Source: Deltaproteobacteria bacterium (GTDB lineage Bacteria > Bdellovibrionota > JACOXK01). From it: a stretch of DNA of 64,000 nucleotides. The stretch covers positions 8,921-72,920 of the forward strand of contig JACPKQ010000016.1 in assembly GCA_016186995.1 (NCBI GenBank). Reading direction: 5' to 3'. Shown here piece by piece: positions 1-7,871 of this stretch (the stretch's first letter is position 1; each line of letters opens with the position of its first letter). The position numbers were made by a program, and so were the translations under genes. The notes under the pieces were generated by a model. It was not told where the DNA came from and did not search any database. It was given only the letters and a program-made list of their open reading frames with translations.

Positions 1-65
1 AATACCCATTGCTTTTGGGCAAAAGCTTTCTTAGCAAAGCCCGTACCAAGTTTTTATGGTCATAA
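1..65 (+). CDS. C-terminal tail of a gene cut by the window edge (possible retropepsin-like zinc protease)
   Basis: The third forward frame is open from the window edge to a TAA at 63-65 and reads YPLLLGKSFL followed by about ten residues. A YPxLLGRxFL-like string is typical of the C-terminal end of the retropepsin-like ATP-dependent zinc protease family often paired with RimK/ATP-grasp enzymes. The Asp that usually follows in that family is not visible, so the assignment is weak. The first frame is also open to a TGA at 88-90 and cannot be excluded. Confidence 0.3.
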   Translation, partial: YPLLLGKSFLSKARTKFLWS

Positions 66-105
66 CTCATGGAAAAGTGTGTCAAAATGAAACACTTGAA
101 ATTAG

Positions 106-756
106 GTGAAACACTCGTTACAAATTGACTTAATGACTCAAAAAAGAAAAATACATCTTCTTTTAACCTCAAAAGAGCTGATATTCTCGTTTTTTCTTCT
201 TATTTCGGTTTCTCTCATTGTCTTTGGTATTGGTTTTTATATAGGTGTAGGTGTAAAAAAAGAAAACCCACAAACTCTTGAAGCAAAAATAGAACAAAGT
301 AGTCCTCCCCCTATGATAGAGCCTTTAGTTCCTGTAAAAATAGAACCCGAACCTCTTGAAAAAGTTGAAGAACCTAAAGAACAGACAAAAGAACCCATAA
401 TAATTCCACAAGAGTTGCCCAAAGAAACAATCGCTCAAAAAGAAAACTTACAAACTACAGAACCTATAAACCTCTTTGTCTCGGAAGAAAATTTAAAAAC
501 ACTATCTGAAGTTCTTAAACATGGCCCTTTTACCTTAAAACTTGGAACTTTCGCCAAAGTAGAAGCAGTGCTTCACGAAAAAGAAAAAATACATGAAGCT
601 GGGTTTCCTTCAGCCTATTTTTGCCCACAAGAAGACCCCTCAACCCTAACACTATGTTTAGGGGGGTTTTCTACAGAAAAAAAAGCAGAAAATTTTGCCA
701 CCCTTCTTAAAAAGAAAAAAATTATTGAAACATTTAACATTCACAAACTAAACTAA
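106..756 (+). CDS. Membrane-anchored SPOR-domain protein
   Basis: This 216-residue protein has a short basic N-terminus, one membrane helix (about residues 23-48), a Pro/Glu/Lys-rich linker (about 50-125) and a C-terminal domain (about 139-214) with the pattern of a SPOR domain: FTLKLGTF, then a helix, then LCLGGFSTEKKAENFATLL. SPOR domains bind denuded septal peptidoglycan, so a role in division or envelope work is likely; no enzyme domain is visible. The start used is GTG; an in-frame ATG at 133 would still leave the membrane helix intact, and neither has a clear Shine-Dalgarno site. It ends 10 bp before the next gene. Confidence 0.7.
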   Translation: MKHSLQIDLMTQKRKIHLLLTSKELIFSFFLLISVSLIVFGIGFYIGVGVKKENPQTLEAKIEQSSPPPMIEPLVPVKIEPEPLEKVEEPKEQTKEPIIIPQELPKETIAQKENLQTTEPINLFVSEENLKTLSEVLKHGPFTLKLGTFAKVEAVLHEKEKIHEAGFPSAYFCPQEDPSTLTLCLGGFSTEKKAENFATLLKKKKIIETFNIHKLN

Positions 757-766
757 CTTATTTTTC

Positions 767-1117
767 ATGAGTATGAGAAAAATCGAAAAGCCCTGGGGAC
801 ATGAACTGATCTTCGCACACACGCAAAAGTATGCTGGGAAGATTCTTTATATTAAAAAGGGCGAAAAATTAAGTTACCAATATCATAACAACAAAGAAGA
901 AACGATTCTTCTCTATAAAGGAAAAATGCTTTTTGAATTTGAAAAAGAAAACACTGCCCAATCTTTACAACTTAACCCAGGCGACACATTTCATATTCCA
1001 CCTAAAATGAAACACAGGATGAGCGCCCTTGAAGAATGCGAAGTTTTTGAAGTTTCAAGCCCAGAATTAGAAGATGTAGTTCGCCTTAAAGATGCCTATG
1101 GAAGATGTGAAAAATAA
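767..1117 (+). CDS. Stand-alone cupin, mannose-6-phosphate isomerase type II C-terminal domain
   Basis: The 116-residue protein begins with the KPWG motif (residues 8-11) that opens the C-terminal isomerase domain of bifunctional type II PMI/GMP enzymes. Cupin metal-site features follow: YQYHNNKEE (His and Glu ligands) and a second strand with GDTFHIPPKMKHR (His). The family interconverts fructose-6-phosphate and mannose-6-phosphate. Here the domain is its own gene and lies upstream of the nucleotidyltransferase, the reverse of the order in the fused enzyme. Its end overlaps the next reading frame by up to 26 bp, so the pair is probably translationally coupled. It could also be a non-catalytic cupin of a sugar-modification pathway. 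Confidence 0.75.
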   Translation: MSMRKIEKPWGHELIFAHTQKYAGKILYIKKGEKLSYQYHNNKEETILLYKGKMLFEFEKENTAQSLQLNPGDTFHIPPKMKHRMSALEECEVFEVSSPELEDVVRLKDAYGRCEK

Positions 1118-2093
1118 TTTTTATGCCGTTATTATGGCTGGTGGTAGTGGAAAAAGGCTGTGGCCTCTTTCAACAGAAGATTTTCCAAAACAATTTCTTA
1201 CTTTTGGTAAAAAAGAACCTCTGATTGTTCAAACAATTCAAAGAATGCTGCCATTGATTTCAAAAAAAAATATTTATGTTGTTTCTTTGAAAAAACAGGA
1301 AAAGCTTCTTAGAAGATTTGTAAAAATCATTCCTTCCTCAAACTTTATTTTTGAACCTTACCAGAAAAACACCGCTGCCTGTCTTGCTTTGGCTGCTTTC
1401 ACTCTTTATCAAAAGAATCCCAATGCTGTGATGCTTGCAGCACCCTCAGATAACTCACTTTTTCCAGAAAAGGCCTTTCAAAAAGATCTTCAAAAAGCGC
1501 TTCATTTGGCTCACAAGAATAATGTTCTTATTACCTTTGGCACTCAACCTTCGTTTGCTGCTACAGGTTTTGGTTATATCGAAAAGGGCGAAGAGATTTC
1601 TAGCAATGTATTTAAAGTAAAAAAATTTACTGAAAAACCCAAACTTCAAAAAGCAAAAAAATATATAAAATCAAAAAACTTTTACTGGAACAGTGGGCAT
1701 TTTGCATGGAAGGCTTCTACTTTTTTAGAGGCCTTAGAAAGACACCTTCCGAAAACTTATCAAAAACTTAAAAAATGTTTTGAAAGTAAAAAAAACTCAC
1801 TCGAAAAAGCCTATAAAAACCTTCACAACATTTCAGTTGATTACGCTATTATGGAAAAAGCTAGAAATGCTGTTGTTTTTAAAGCTCAGTTTCAATTTGA
1901 TGATTTAGGAAGTCTTACAAAAATTAACCCTTGCTACCGAAAACTTTACGAAATTAATTCTCACAACAACCTGATTCATGCAGATAAAGTAGTAGCTACT
2001 GTAGGGGTTCAAGGGCTTATTATTATTGAAAAAGACGGAAAGTTGCTGGTCGCCTCAAAAAAACACGTTCAGAAAGTAAAAGAAATTTTTTAA
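1092..2093 (+). CDS. manC: Mannose-1-phosphate guanylyltransferase
   Basis: This enzyme makes GDP-mannose from mannose-1-phosphate and GTP for surface polysaccharide. The nucleotide-binding signature is clear near the N-terminus: VIMAGGSGKRLWPLS, with FPKQFL following. Later family motifs are EPYQKNTAA, the PSDN loop, FTEKP and YWNSGHFAW. The length (333 residues) matches a single-domain GMP enzyme without the fused isomerase, which is supplied by the cupin gene just upstream. The in-frame starts ATG 1092, ATG 1098 and GTG 1107 all overlap the cupin gene; the true one is not decided by the sequence. Confidence 0.88.
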   Translation: MPMEDVKNNFYAVIMAGGSGKRLWPLSTEDFPKQFLTFGKKEPLIVQTIQRMLPLISKKNIYVVSLKKQEKLLRRFVKIIPSSNFIFEPYQKNTAACLALAAFTLYQKNPNAVMLAAPSDNSLFPEKAFQKDLQKALHLAHKNNVLITFGTQPSFAATGFGYIEKGEEISSNVFKVKKFTEKPKLQKAKKYIKSKNFYWNSGHFAWKASTFLEALERHLPKTYQKLKKCFESKKNSLEKAYKNLHNISVDYAIMEKARNAVVFKAQFQFDDLGSLTKINPCYRKLYEINSHNNLIHADKVVATVGVQGLIIIEKDGKLLVASKKHVQKVKEIF

Positions 2094-2100
2094 CAGAGTC

Positions 2101-2183
2101 TGTCATCGCGAGGTTCATGAAATGAACCGTGGCGATCCCATCGCATTAGCGATGAGATTGCTTCACATTCGTTCGCAATGACG
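2101..2183 (+). repeat. Dispersed palindromic repeat, family C (GTCATCGCGAGG...TCGCAATGAC)
   Basis: The ends pair with each other (GTCATCGCGA against TCGCAATGAC, one mismatch). Inside are two small perfect hairpins: GGTTCAT-GAA-ATGAACC (2112-2128) and ATCGC-ATTA-GCGAT. It lies between convergent manC and recG. A second full copy is at 44697-44803 with different hairpin arms, and a half copy at 45487-45522 forms a gene start. Confidence 0.85.
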
Positions 2184-2201
2184 AGAACATTCGATGCTAA
2201 A

Positions 2202-4328
2202 TCAGCCAATAGTTGCGTATTTAAATTTGTGACTCCACAGCTTTTCAAAGGTCTCTTTCAACAAATGGTGTTCTTCTTTCTCCAACCTTGGGTCTTCATA
2301 GATAAGATAAAAAGCTTCACGTCTGGCTAGTTTTAAAAGCTCATGGTCTCTTAAAAGATCAGCAACCCTGAAACTTACAAATCCTGCTTGGCGAGTTCCC
2401 AAAAACTCCCCGGGGCCTCTAATTTTTAAATCTTCTTCAGAAATAAGAAAACCGTTTGTTGTTTCTTCCATAATTTTTAAGCGCTTCACAGCATTTTTTT
2501 CCTCATCCCAATTTTTAAGTGAACTTAACAAGTAACAATAAGATTCCAAATCGCTTCTTCCAACCCGCCCTCTTAATTGATGGAGTTGTGACAAACCAAA
2601 ACGCTCTGCATGTTCTACCACCATAAGAGTGGCATTAGGAACATCCACCCCCACCTCAACAACAGTCGTGGAAACTAAAATATGAATCTTTCCTTTCTTA
2701 AACTCTTCCATAGTTTTATCTTTCTCATTTTGATTCATTTTCCCGTGAAGAAGTTCTACTTGATATGAAGAAAAAATATTTTTTAAATTTTTAGCTCCTT
2801 CTGTTGCATCTTTAAGGTCTATTTTTTCTGATTCTTCAATCAAAGGATAAATATAATAAATTTGTCTACCCTTAGATAGCTCCTCTCCCATTTTTCGATA
2901 AAGCTTATCTTTTTGCTTTTCTAAAAGAACATGTGTTTGAATTGGCTTTCTTCCTTGTGGCATTTCATCAATAACAGAAACATCAAGTTCACCATAGGCT
3001 GTTAAGGCAAGTGTTCGTGGAATAGGGGTTGCTGTCATAACAAGAACATGGGGCTCTTGTCCTTTTGAAGATAAAGCCTTTCTTTGATCCACTCCAAAAC
3101 GATGTTGTTCATCAACCACAACAAGTCCTAATTTTTGAAATGTAAGATCTTCCTGAATAAGGGCATGAGTTCCTATGATAATGCGCGCGACACCTTGTTC
3201 GATCTCTCTGTATACAGCTTTTTTCTCCTTGGCTCCCAAAGCTGACACAAGAAATCTCATTGAAAGCCCTATCTTCTTATCAAACCTTGATAATATTTTT
3301 TCAAAACTTAAAAAGTGCTGATGGGCTAAAATTTCGGTGGGGGCCATAATAGCTACTTGAAAGCCGTTTTGAAACGCTAAAAGCGCTGCGCCCATAGATA
3401 CAACTGTTTTTCCACTTCCAACATCCCCTTGTACAAGCCGGTTCATAGGTTTTTCCTGCACTAAATCTTTTATAATTTCATCTAAAACCTTAAATTGTGC
3501 TCCAGTTAATTTGAAAGGTAGTTTTTTTGAAAAATTCTCTAAGAAACTTGTCAAAACTACAAATGCATATGTCTTTTGAGATTTTATTTGTGATTTTTTA
3601 AGTGCTAGTCCTAATTCTAAGAAAAAGAACTCATCAAAAATAAGTCTTCTACGTGCCTCGGATTCTCCTCTTAAAAGATCTTCAATGTTTACATCTTCAT
3701 GGGGAAAATGAATTTCTTGATAAGCCTCTTTTAAAGAAATAAGTGCATGTTTGTTTCTGATAACTTCAGGCAAAGGATCTTCTAACTTATCAGAATAGTT
3801 TTCAACAATAGTTTTTAAAACTCTTCGAATGGTTTTTTGATAAAGCCCCCCCGTTTCCGAATAAATAGGAACAATACGTCCAAAATGAAGTAAGTCTTTG
3901 TGCTCATCTTCTTCAACAATTTCAAAATCAGGATGTACGATTTGTTTTTGCCACCGAAACTCTTGCACCTCCCCTGTAAAAATAAGACTGCACCCAGATT
4001 TAAGCATTTTTCTCATGGTGGGAGCATGGTAGCGAAACCATTTTAAAGAAATAGAACCACTTTGATCAGAAACTACACATTCCAAAATCTTTAGCTTTCT
4101 GTTTCTTAGAGGAATCACTCTCAAAGAAGAAATCTTTCCTAAAGAAGTTTGTTTTAAACCTGGTTTGAGTTTTACTATGGGAGTGAAGGTCCTTCTATCT
4201 TCATAAGTGCGTGGTAAAAACTGAAATGCATCGCCTACCGTTTCAACATCTTTACGAGAAAAGAGCTCTGCAAGCCTGGGCCCCACACCTTTGACGTACT
4301 GAAGTGGGTATTTAAGGATTTCGCTCAT
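2202..4328 (-). CDS. recG: ATP-dependent DNA helicase RecG
   Basis: RecG remodels stalled replication forks and Holliday junctions. The 708-residue length is normal. Visible in order are an N-terminal helix-hairpin-type start (LQYVKGVGPRLAELF), an OB-fold wedge region (about residues 60-170), Walker A GDVGSGKT (about 300), the DEQH box in VVDEQHRFGVDQR (about 405), MTATPIPRTL, the motif V/VI region VVEVGVDVPNATLMVVEHAE and QLRGRVGRS, and the RecG-specific C-terminal ISEEDLKIRGPGEFLGTRQ. It is transcribed alone and faces a repeat island at its 5' side and the end of manC at its 3' side. Confidence 0.97.
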   Translation of the reverse strand: MSEILKYPLQYVKGVGPRLAELFSRKDVETVGDAFQFLPRTYEDRRTFTPIVKLKPGLKQTSLGKISSLRVIPLRNRKLKILECVVSDQSGSISLKWFRYHAPTMRKMLKSGCSLIFTGEVQEFRWQKQIVHPDFEIVEEDEHKDLLHFGRIVPIYSETGGLYQKTIRRVLKTIVENYSDKLEDPLPEVIRNKHALISLKEAYQEIHFPHEDVNIEDLLRGESEARRRLIFDEFFFLELGLALKKSQIKSQKTYAFVVLTSFLENFSKKLPFKLTGAQFKVLDEIIKDLVQEKPMNRLVQGDVGSGKTVVSMGAALLAFQNGFQVAIMAPTEILAHQHFLSFEKILSRFDKKIGLSMRFLVSALGAKEKKAVYREIEQGVARIIIGTHALIQEDLTFQKLGLVVVDEQHRFGVDQRKALSSKGQEPHVLVMTATPIPRTLALTAYGELDVSVIDEMPQGRKPIQTHVLLEKQKDKLYRKMGEELSKGRQIYYIYPLIEESEKIDLKDATEGAKNLKNIFSSYQVELLHGKMNQNEKDKTMEEFKKGKIHILVSTTVVEVGVDVPNATLMVVEHAERFGLSQLHQLRGRVGRSDLESYCYLLSSLKNWDEEKNAVKRLKIMEETTNGFLISEEDLKIRGPGEFLGTRQAGFVSFRVADLLRDHELLKLARREAFYLIYEDPRLEKEEHHLLKETFEKLWSHKFKYATIG

Positions 4329-4384
4329 AAACTACTCTTATCAAAGAGTTTTTCCTAAGCAACTTTATTTCGTTCCACAGCCTA

Positions 4385-4735
4385 GGTTCTTGAAATGGCT
4401 AGTTTACATAAAGTTACCTAGCATATTTCTCAGGCATAGCGATCATTTTCCCCTGCGAGGAAAATGTCGCACGCCTCTCGGCCTCGCTCTTTTTTACTTC
4501 GTAAAAAATCCATGCCCGCTTAGGCCTCCGAGACGGCCTTCAAAACATACTAGGTAACTTTATGTTGAATTCGTGTCACCCTGAATGAAATGAAGGGTAT
4601 AATACGAATTATATTCTTCGCATACGCTCAGAATGACAGAAATTCCGAGTCCATGAGAAAGTAGGGACTGAGTAAACACCCTCCCCAATTCAGAACCAAG
4701 GTTGTTCATGAGGGCCATTTCAAGAACTTAACTAT
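4385..4735. repeat. Composite repeat island: three-stem module plus pieces of other palindromic families
   Basis: This fills most of the 454 bp gene-free gap between recG and the next gene. The whole block is bracketed by an inverted repeat (TTCTTGAAATGGC near 4387, GCCATTTCAAGAA near 4716). Inside is a three-stem module: outer arms 4406-4421 and 4550-4565 pair perfectly over 16 bp; hairpin 4444-4466 has 8 bp arms and the loop CCTGCGA; hairpin 4490-4508 has 8 bp arms and loop TTC. After it come a CCCTGA.../GCTCAGAATGACAG repeat (about 4576-4641) and a loop-less chimera of the TCCATGAGAG family (4650-4700). No coding capacity is apparent. Confidence 0.85.
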
Positions 4736-4764
4736 TTGATTTTACACAGTTCTTTTGATATTAT
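4736..4764 (+). promoter_or_regulatory. Probable sigma-70-type promoter
   Basis: TTGATT (4736-4741), a 17 bp spacer and TATTAT (4759-4764) precede the gene at 4783. Transcription would begin near 4771, leaving a very short leader that still carries the GAGGTG ribosome-binding site at 4772-4777. Confidence 0.5.
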
Positions 4765-4782
4765 GAATATAGAGGTGAGTAT

Positions 4783-5376
4783 ATGGGTGTTGATATCCTT
4801 AAAAATCCTCAGTTTTATTTCAAGGAAGTTCTTGAAGACGCACTTAAAAATCAAAACATCGAAACAACTCCCGAAGTCTCTTACTATCTTGTCAATCTTC
4901 TCACCCATTTTATGGAAACAGAAAATCTCTATCAACAAAAAACAGAAAATGGCCTTGAATACGAACCTCTTGCCATTAAATACCACAAAGCCCTTACCTC
5001 AGATACATTTAAAAAAATAACACTTCTTAAAGAAACAGGGGATCTTTCTCTTTATATTTCTGGTTTTTTTGGAGACAGCCTTAATAGATCTATTGTTGAT
5101 ATTAGCTATTATATTGGAATGGGAGAAGCTGCTTATGGAAATCTCTCCTATGCAATAGATAAGGATGTTTTTCAACACATTTTTAAAGAACTCAGTCAAA
5201 AATTTATAAAATTTGTCGATATCTTAGCTGAAATGAGTCAAAGCACAGCAATTCTTAACAATGAAAGCCTTCTTGTTATATATGAAAAATGGCTCAAAAC
5301 CAAAAGTGTGCATCTTTTTAAAAAACTTCAAGAAGAAGGACTTATTCCAGTTGATTTTTCGGATAATCACCAATAA
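4783..5376 (+). CDS. Conserved-looking soluble protein of unknown function
   Basis: I do not recognise this 197-residue protein. It has no signal peptide or membrane segment and looks mostly helical. Notable strings are YLVNLLTHFMETENLY, LYISGFFGDSLNRSIVDISYY and GMGEAAYGNL, which have the density of aromatic and Gly residues expected of a folded, conserved domain. The start is well supported: ATG with GAGGTG 6 bp upstream and a promoter-like sequence before that. It is followed after 11 bp by an SH3b protein, so the two are probably cotranscribed; this suggests but does not prove an envelope or regulatory role. Confidence 0.7.
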   Translation: MGVDILKNPQFYFKEVLEDALKNQNIETTPEVSYYLVNLLTHFMETENLYQQKTENGLEYEPLAIKYHKALTSDTFKKITLLKETGDLSLYISGFFGDSLNRSIVDISYYIGMGEAAYGNLSYAIDKDVFQHIFKELSQKFIKFVDILAEMSQSTAILNNESLLVIYEKWLKTKSVHLFKKLQEEGLIPVDFSDNHQ

Positions 5377-5387
5377 AAATAAAGAGT

Positions 5388-6119
5388 ATGTTTCGTTTGG
5401 TTTTCATCCTTTTGTTTTTTCCTTTTTTATTTCTTCAAGCAGAGAATATCGTCTTTAGTAAAACCTGGGGTGAAAACATCCCAGTTCGAGAAAGCCCAAC
5501 AACAAGAAGCTCCGAAATTATTACTACAATTCAAACCGCAACATCCATCCAAGTTTTAGGTAAAGCCTCTCAAAAAGTAAAAATTGGATCTGTTGAAGAT
5601 TATTGGTACAAAATTCGAATACATTCTGATGGGAAAGAAGGTTGGATTTTTGGTGCCTATCTTCTTCAAGAAGGCTCACAAGAACTTAAAGAAAGCATGA
5701 GTTTTATTGTACAAAACCTTTATCACTTTTTACCTGACATTCAAAAAACTCTAGAACAGATTAAAAACAATAGAAAAAACATTCTGAGTTTTATCCGATC
5801 TTTATCTAATGAAAAAAGAAGATTCCTTCATTATTATGCTTATCATTTTCTTCTTGAAAAAGATGAATTGGCCGTACCACTTCTTATAGAATTTATGAAC
5901 CCACAAGACGAAGCCCTTCATCAAGAAGACGTAAACTATCTTGAAACATGGACATATCTTAACAAACTCATTCCTGCTTTTTTAAACTCTGATTATGCTT
6001 CTTATAAAAAATGGTGGTTTGAACAAAAAAGATTCCAATTTAACCCAAATGATCAAACACTGATGGAAATTTTCACCCACATCAGAAAAAACGAAGATAA
6101 ACAGTATCGAAGTTTTTAA
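5388..6119 (+). CDS. Secreted SH3b-domain protein
   Basis: The 243-residue protein has a signal peptide (FRLVFILLFFPFLFLQA, cleavage after about residue 18). A bacterial SH3 domain follows (about 25-95): IPVRESPTTRSSEIITTI, then DYWYKIRI and GKEGWIFGAYLL, the classic ligand-binding end of the fold. The remaining 150 residues are helical and charged and not recognised. SH3b domains commonly bind peptidoglycan stems, so it is probably a periplasmic wall-associated protein. Its 3' end overlaps the opposite-strand HTH gene by 4 bp. Confidence 0.7.
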   Translation: MFRLVFILLFFPFLFLQAENIVFSKTWGENIPVRESPTTRSSEIITTIQTATSIQVLGKASQKVKIGSVEDYWYKIRIHSDGKEGWIFGAYLLQEGSQELKESMSFIVQNLYHFLPDIQKTLEQIKNNRKNILSFIRSLSNEKRRFLHYYAYHFLLEKDELAVPLLIEFMNPQDEALHQEDVNYLETWTYLNKLIPAFLNSDYASYKKWWFEQKRFQFNPNDQTLMEIFTHIRKNEDKQYRSF

Positions 6120-6490
6120 CTTTCTGCTTTTTCTTCTAAAACAGAAATAAGAGTCTTAAGATCGTGGATTTCTTCTTCAAGAAGCTCTATTTTTGCTTTT
6201 TGTTCGAGAATAACTTGGTCTTTGTAAGTAGAAGCAGTTTCAGAAACAGAAACAACACTTTGAAGTGCTTCTCTTGTTAAACTAAGAGTTTCATTCAAAG
6301 CTTCATGATTGAGCGTTTCTTTTTCAAAATCAGCCCACTCTTCGGCATCGCAAAATATATAATATTTGCCTTCATGGAGCTTGTACTTAATTTTTTCGGT
6401 TTTAATACGCCTTCTTAAAGTCGATGTAGAAACACCCTTTTTAAGAGAGTATTGCTGAAGGGGCACCCAATTTTTATCAAGCTCATTCAT
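6116..6490 (-). CDS. Small HTH (excisionase/MerR-like) protein with C-terminal coiled coil
   Basis: The first 50 residues (WVPLQQYSLKKGVSTSTLRRR, then IKYKLHEGKYYI) match the winged helix layout of excisionase/MerR-type DNA-binding modules: a helix-turn-helix that selects a site, followed by a short hairpin. The rest (about 60-124) is a heptad-rich coiled coil ending in QKAKIELLEEEIHDLKTLIS, suited to dimerisation. Similar small proteins occur as DNA-binding adaptors; no target can be read from the sequence. It is divergent from the patatin gene, so it may act on the shared 55 bp promoter region. Confidence 0.6.
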   Translation of the reverse strand: MNELDKNWVPLQQYSLKKGVSTSTLRRRIKTEKIKYKLHEGKYYIFCDAEEWADFEKETLNHEALNETLSLTREALQSVVSVSETASTYKDQVILEQKAKIELLEEEIHDLKTLISVLEEKAES

Positions 6491-6520
6491 TGACTTAGAA
6501 ACCTCCGTTATGCTTATAAT
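6490..6520 (+). promoter_or_regulatory. Probable promoter of the patatin gene
   Basis: A consensus -10 TATAAT lies at 6515-6520. A -35-like TTGACT at 6490-6495 is 19 bp upstream, a slightly long spacer. Transcription would start about 20 bp before the TTG start at 6546. Confidence 0.45.
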
Positions 6521-6545
6521 GGCAGCTTAACAAAGGCCTACGAAC

Positions 6546-7733
6546 TTGACTAGGAAAAAAAGTTTAAAAAATAAAAAGAAAATTGCCTTTGTGGCAAGCG
6601 GTGGTGCTGTCAAAGCTGCCTGCTTTCACATGGGTGTGTGTCTCGCCTTAGAAGAAAAAGGGTTTTCTTTTAAAGGGGGAACACTTCAAAGTCCAAAAAA
6701 ATTAGAAAACGCTCACTATCCTATTGATATTTATGTAGGCTCAAGCGCAGGTTCGGTACTGACCTCACTCATTGCACAAGGATACACACTTTCAGAAATT
6801 GTTGATTCTTTTATGCATCGAAAGAAAAAAAGTTCAAAACTTTCTTTCTCTTACATGAATCTTTTTAGTATTGCTCGCCCCCAAATTTATAAAAATATCA
6901 AAAAATGGTTTTCTTCTAAAAAAGTTGCCAATGGAACCATTGAAGCTTTTTTTAAAAATTTTATTACTTTAAATAGCCCTTTAACAACAGAAGGAATCGA
7001 AAAATATCTTAGAACTAAAGCTCTTAAAACAAATAAATTTCAAGATCTTTGCGTTGAACTGTATATTGTAGCAACAAAACTGGATCATTCTGCCAAAACT
7101 ATTTTTGGCCCCCGTTCTTTAACTGAAGGTGGATATTGTGCAAAACATCATTGTGATTACAATACAATAACACCTATTTCTATAGCTAGTGCTGCCTCTG
7201 CATCGTTACCACCTTTTTATCAACCCTATCCTGTGAAAAAAAAGAAAAAAATAATTTACTATACAGATGGAGAAATCAAAGCAACTCTTTCAACCCATGT
7301 TGCTAAAGATGCAGGGGCAGATCTTATTATTGCTTCCTACACACACCAACCTTATCACTATACTAAAAGCATAGGTTCTCTCATTGATTACGGTATGCCT
7401 TCTATTATGATTCAGTCCGTCTACCAAGCCATTGAACAAAAAATTCAAACATCACGACGAATTTATAAAGATAAGGGATTTGTTCTTGATACCGTCAGCC
7501 AATTTTTTAAAAAAAACCATCTTCCCGAAGATAAAAGAAAACTTCTGTGTGATCAGCTATCTCAAACACTCGATTATAATGAGAATCGAGATTATATTTA
7601 CATTCACCCAGAACCTAAAGATCATCAGCTTTTCTTTGGAGACCACTTCAACCTTTCTCCTAAAATCATGGAGCAAACTGTAAAAAGTGGTTTTAAAGCG
7701 GCCATAAGGGTTTTAAAGGATTATTCCTTTTAA
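6546..7733 (+). CDS. Patatin-like phospholipase
   Basis: This is a 395-residue member of the patatin family of acyl hydrolases with a Ser-Asp dyad. Seen are the glycine-rich oxyanion loop SGGAVKAACFHMG (about residues 18-30), the nucleophile elbow GSSAG (65-69, Ser67) and the DG motif YYTDGE (Asp about 240). No signal peptide is present, so it is cytoplasmic or injected. The start used is TTG, with AAAGG nine bases upstream; no ATG lies before the oxyanion loop. A predicted promoter precedes it. Substrate is unknown; members cleave membrane phospholipids or storage lipids and some are toxins. Confidence 0.82.
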   Translation: MTRKKSLKNKKKIAFVASGGAVKAACFHMGVCLALEEKGFSFKGGTLQSPKKLENAHYPIDIYVGSSAGSVLTSLIAQGYTLSEIVDSFMHRKKKSSKLSFSYMNLFSIARPQIYKNIKKWFSSKKVANGTIEAFFKNFITLNSPLTTEGIEKYLRTKALKTNKFQDLCVELYIVATKLDHSAKTIFGPRSLTEGGYCAKHHCDYNTITPISIASAASASLPPFYQPYPVKKKKKIIYYTDGEIKATLSTHVAKDAGADLIIASYTHQPYHYTKSIGSLIDYGMPSIMIQSVYQAIEQKIQTSRRIYKDKGFVLDTVSQFFKKNHLPEDKRKLLCDQLSQTLDYNENRDYIYIHPEPKDHQLFFGDHFNLSPKIMEQTVKSGFKAAIRVLKDYSF

Positions 7734-7871
7734 GTTTAAGAGGCCAGGCCAGTTTTTTTAAAGAGAACAAAATTGGGCAGCCTGGGGCTTCTCTAGAAAA
7801 ATAAAAATTTAGTATTTTCAATAACTTATCTGATTAAAATACTGGCATAAAGTCTGCAACCCTCTCTTTGT

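Noticed and set aside
4334-4354. ACTCTT/AAGAGT hairpin followed by five T residues
   Set aside because: It looks like a plus-strand terminator, but the gene beside it (recG) is on the other strand and starts here, so no transcript is known to end at it.
4377-4735. tRNA or known structured RNA in the three-stem element
   Set aside because: The fold has an outer stem and two hairpins, but no anticodon or T-arm signature and no CCA end, and the arms vary between copies.
7734-7871. Stem of AGAGGCCAGGC with GCCTGGGGCTTCT after the patatin gene
   Set aside because: The pairing is imperfect with a bulge and a 30-base loop, and an A-rich stretch follows instead of T residues, so neither a terminator nor an RNA gene is supported.
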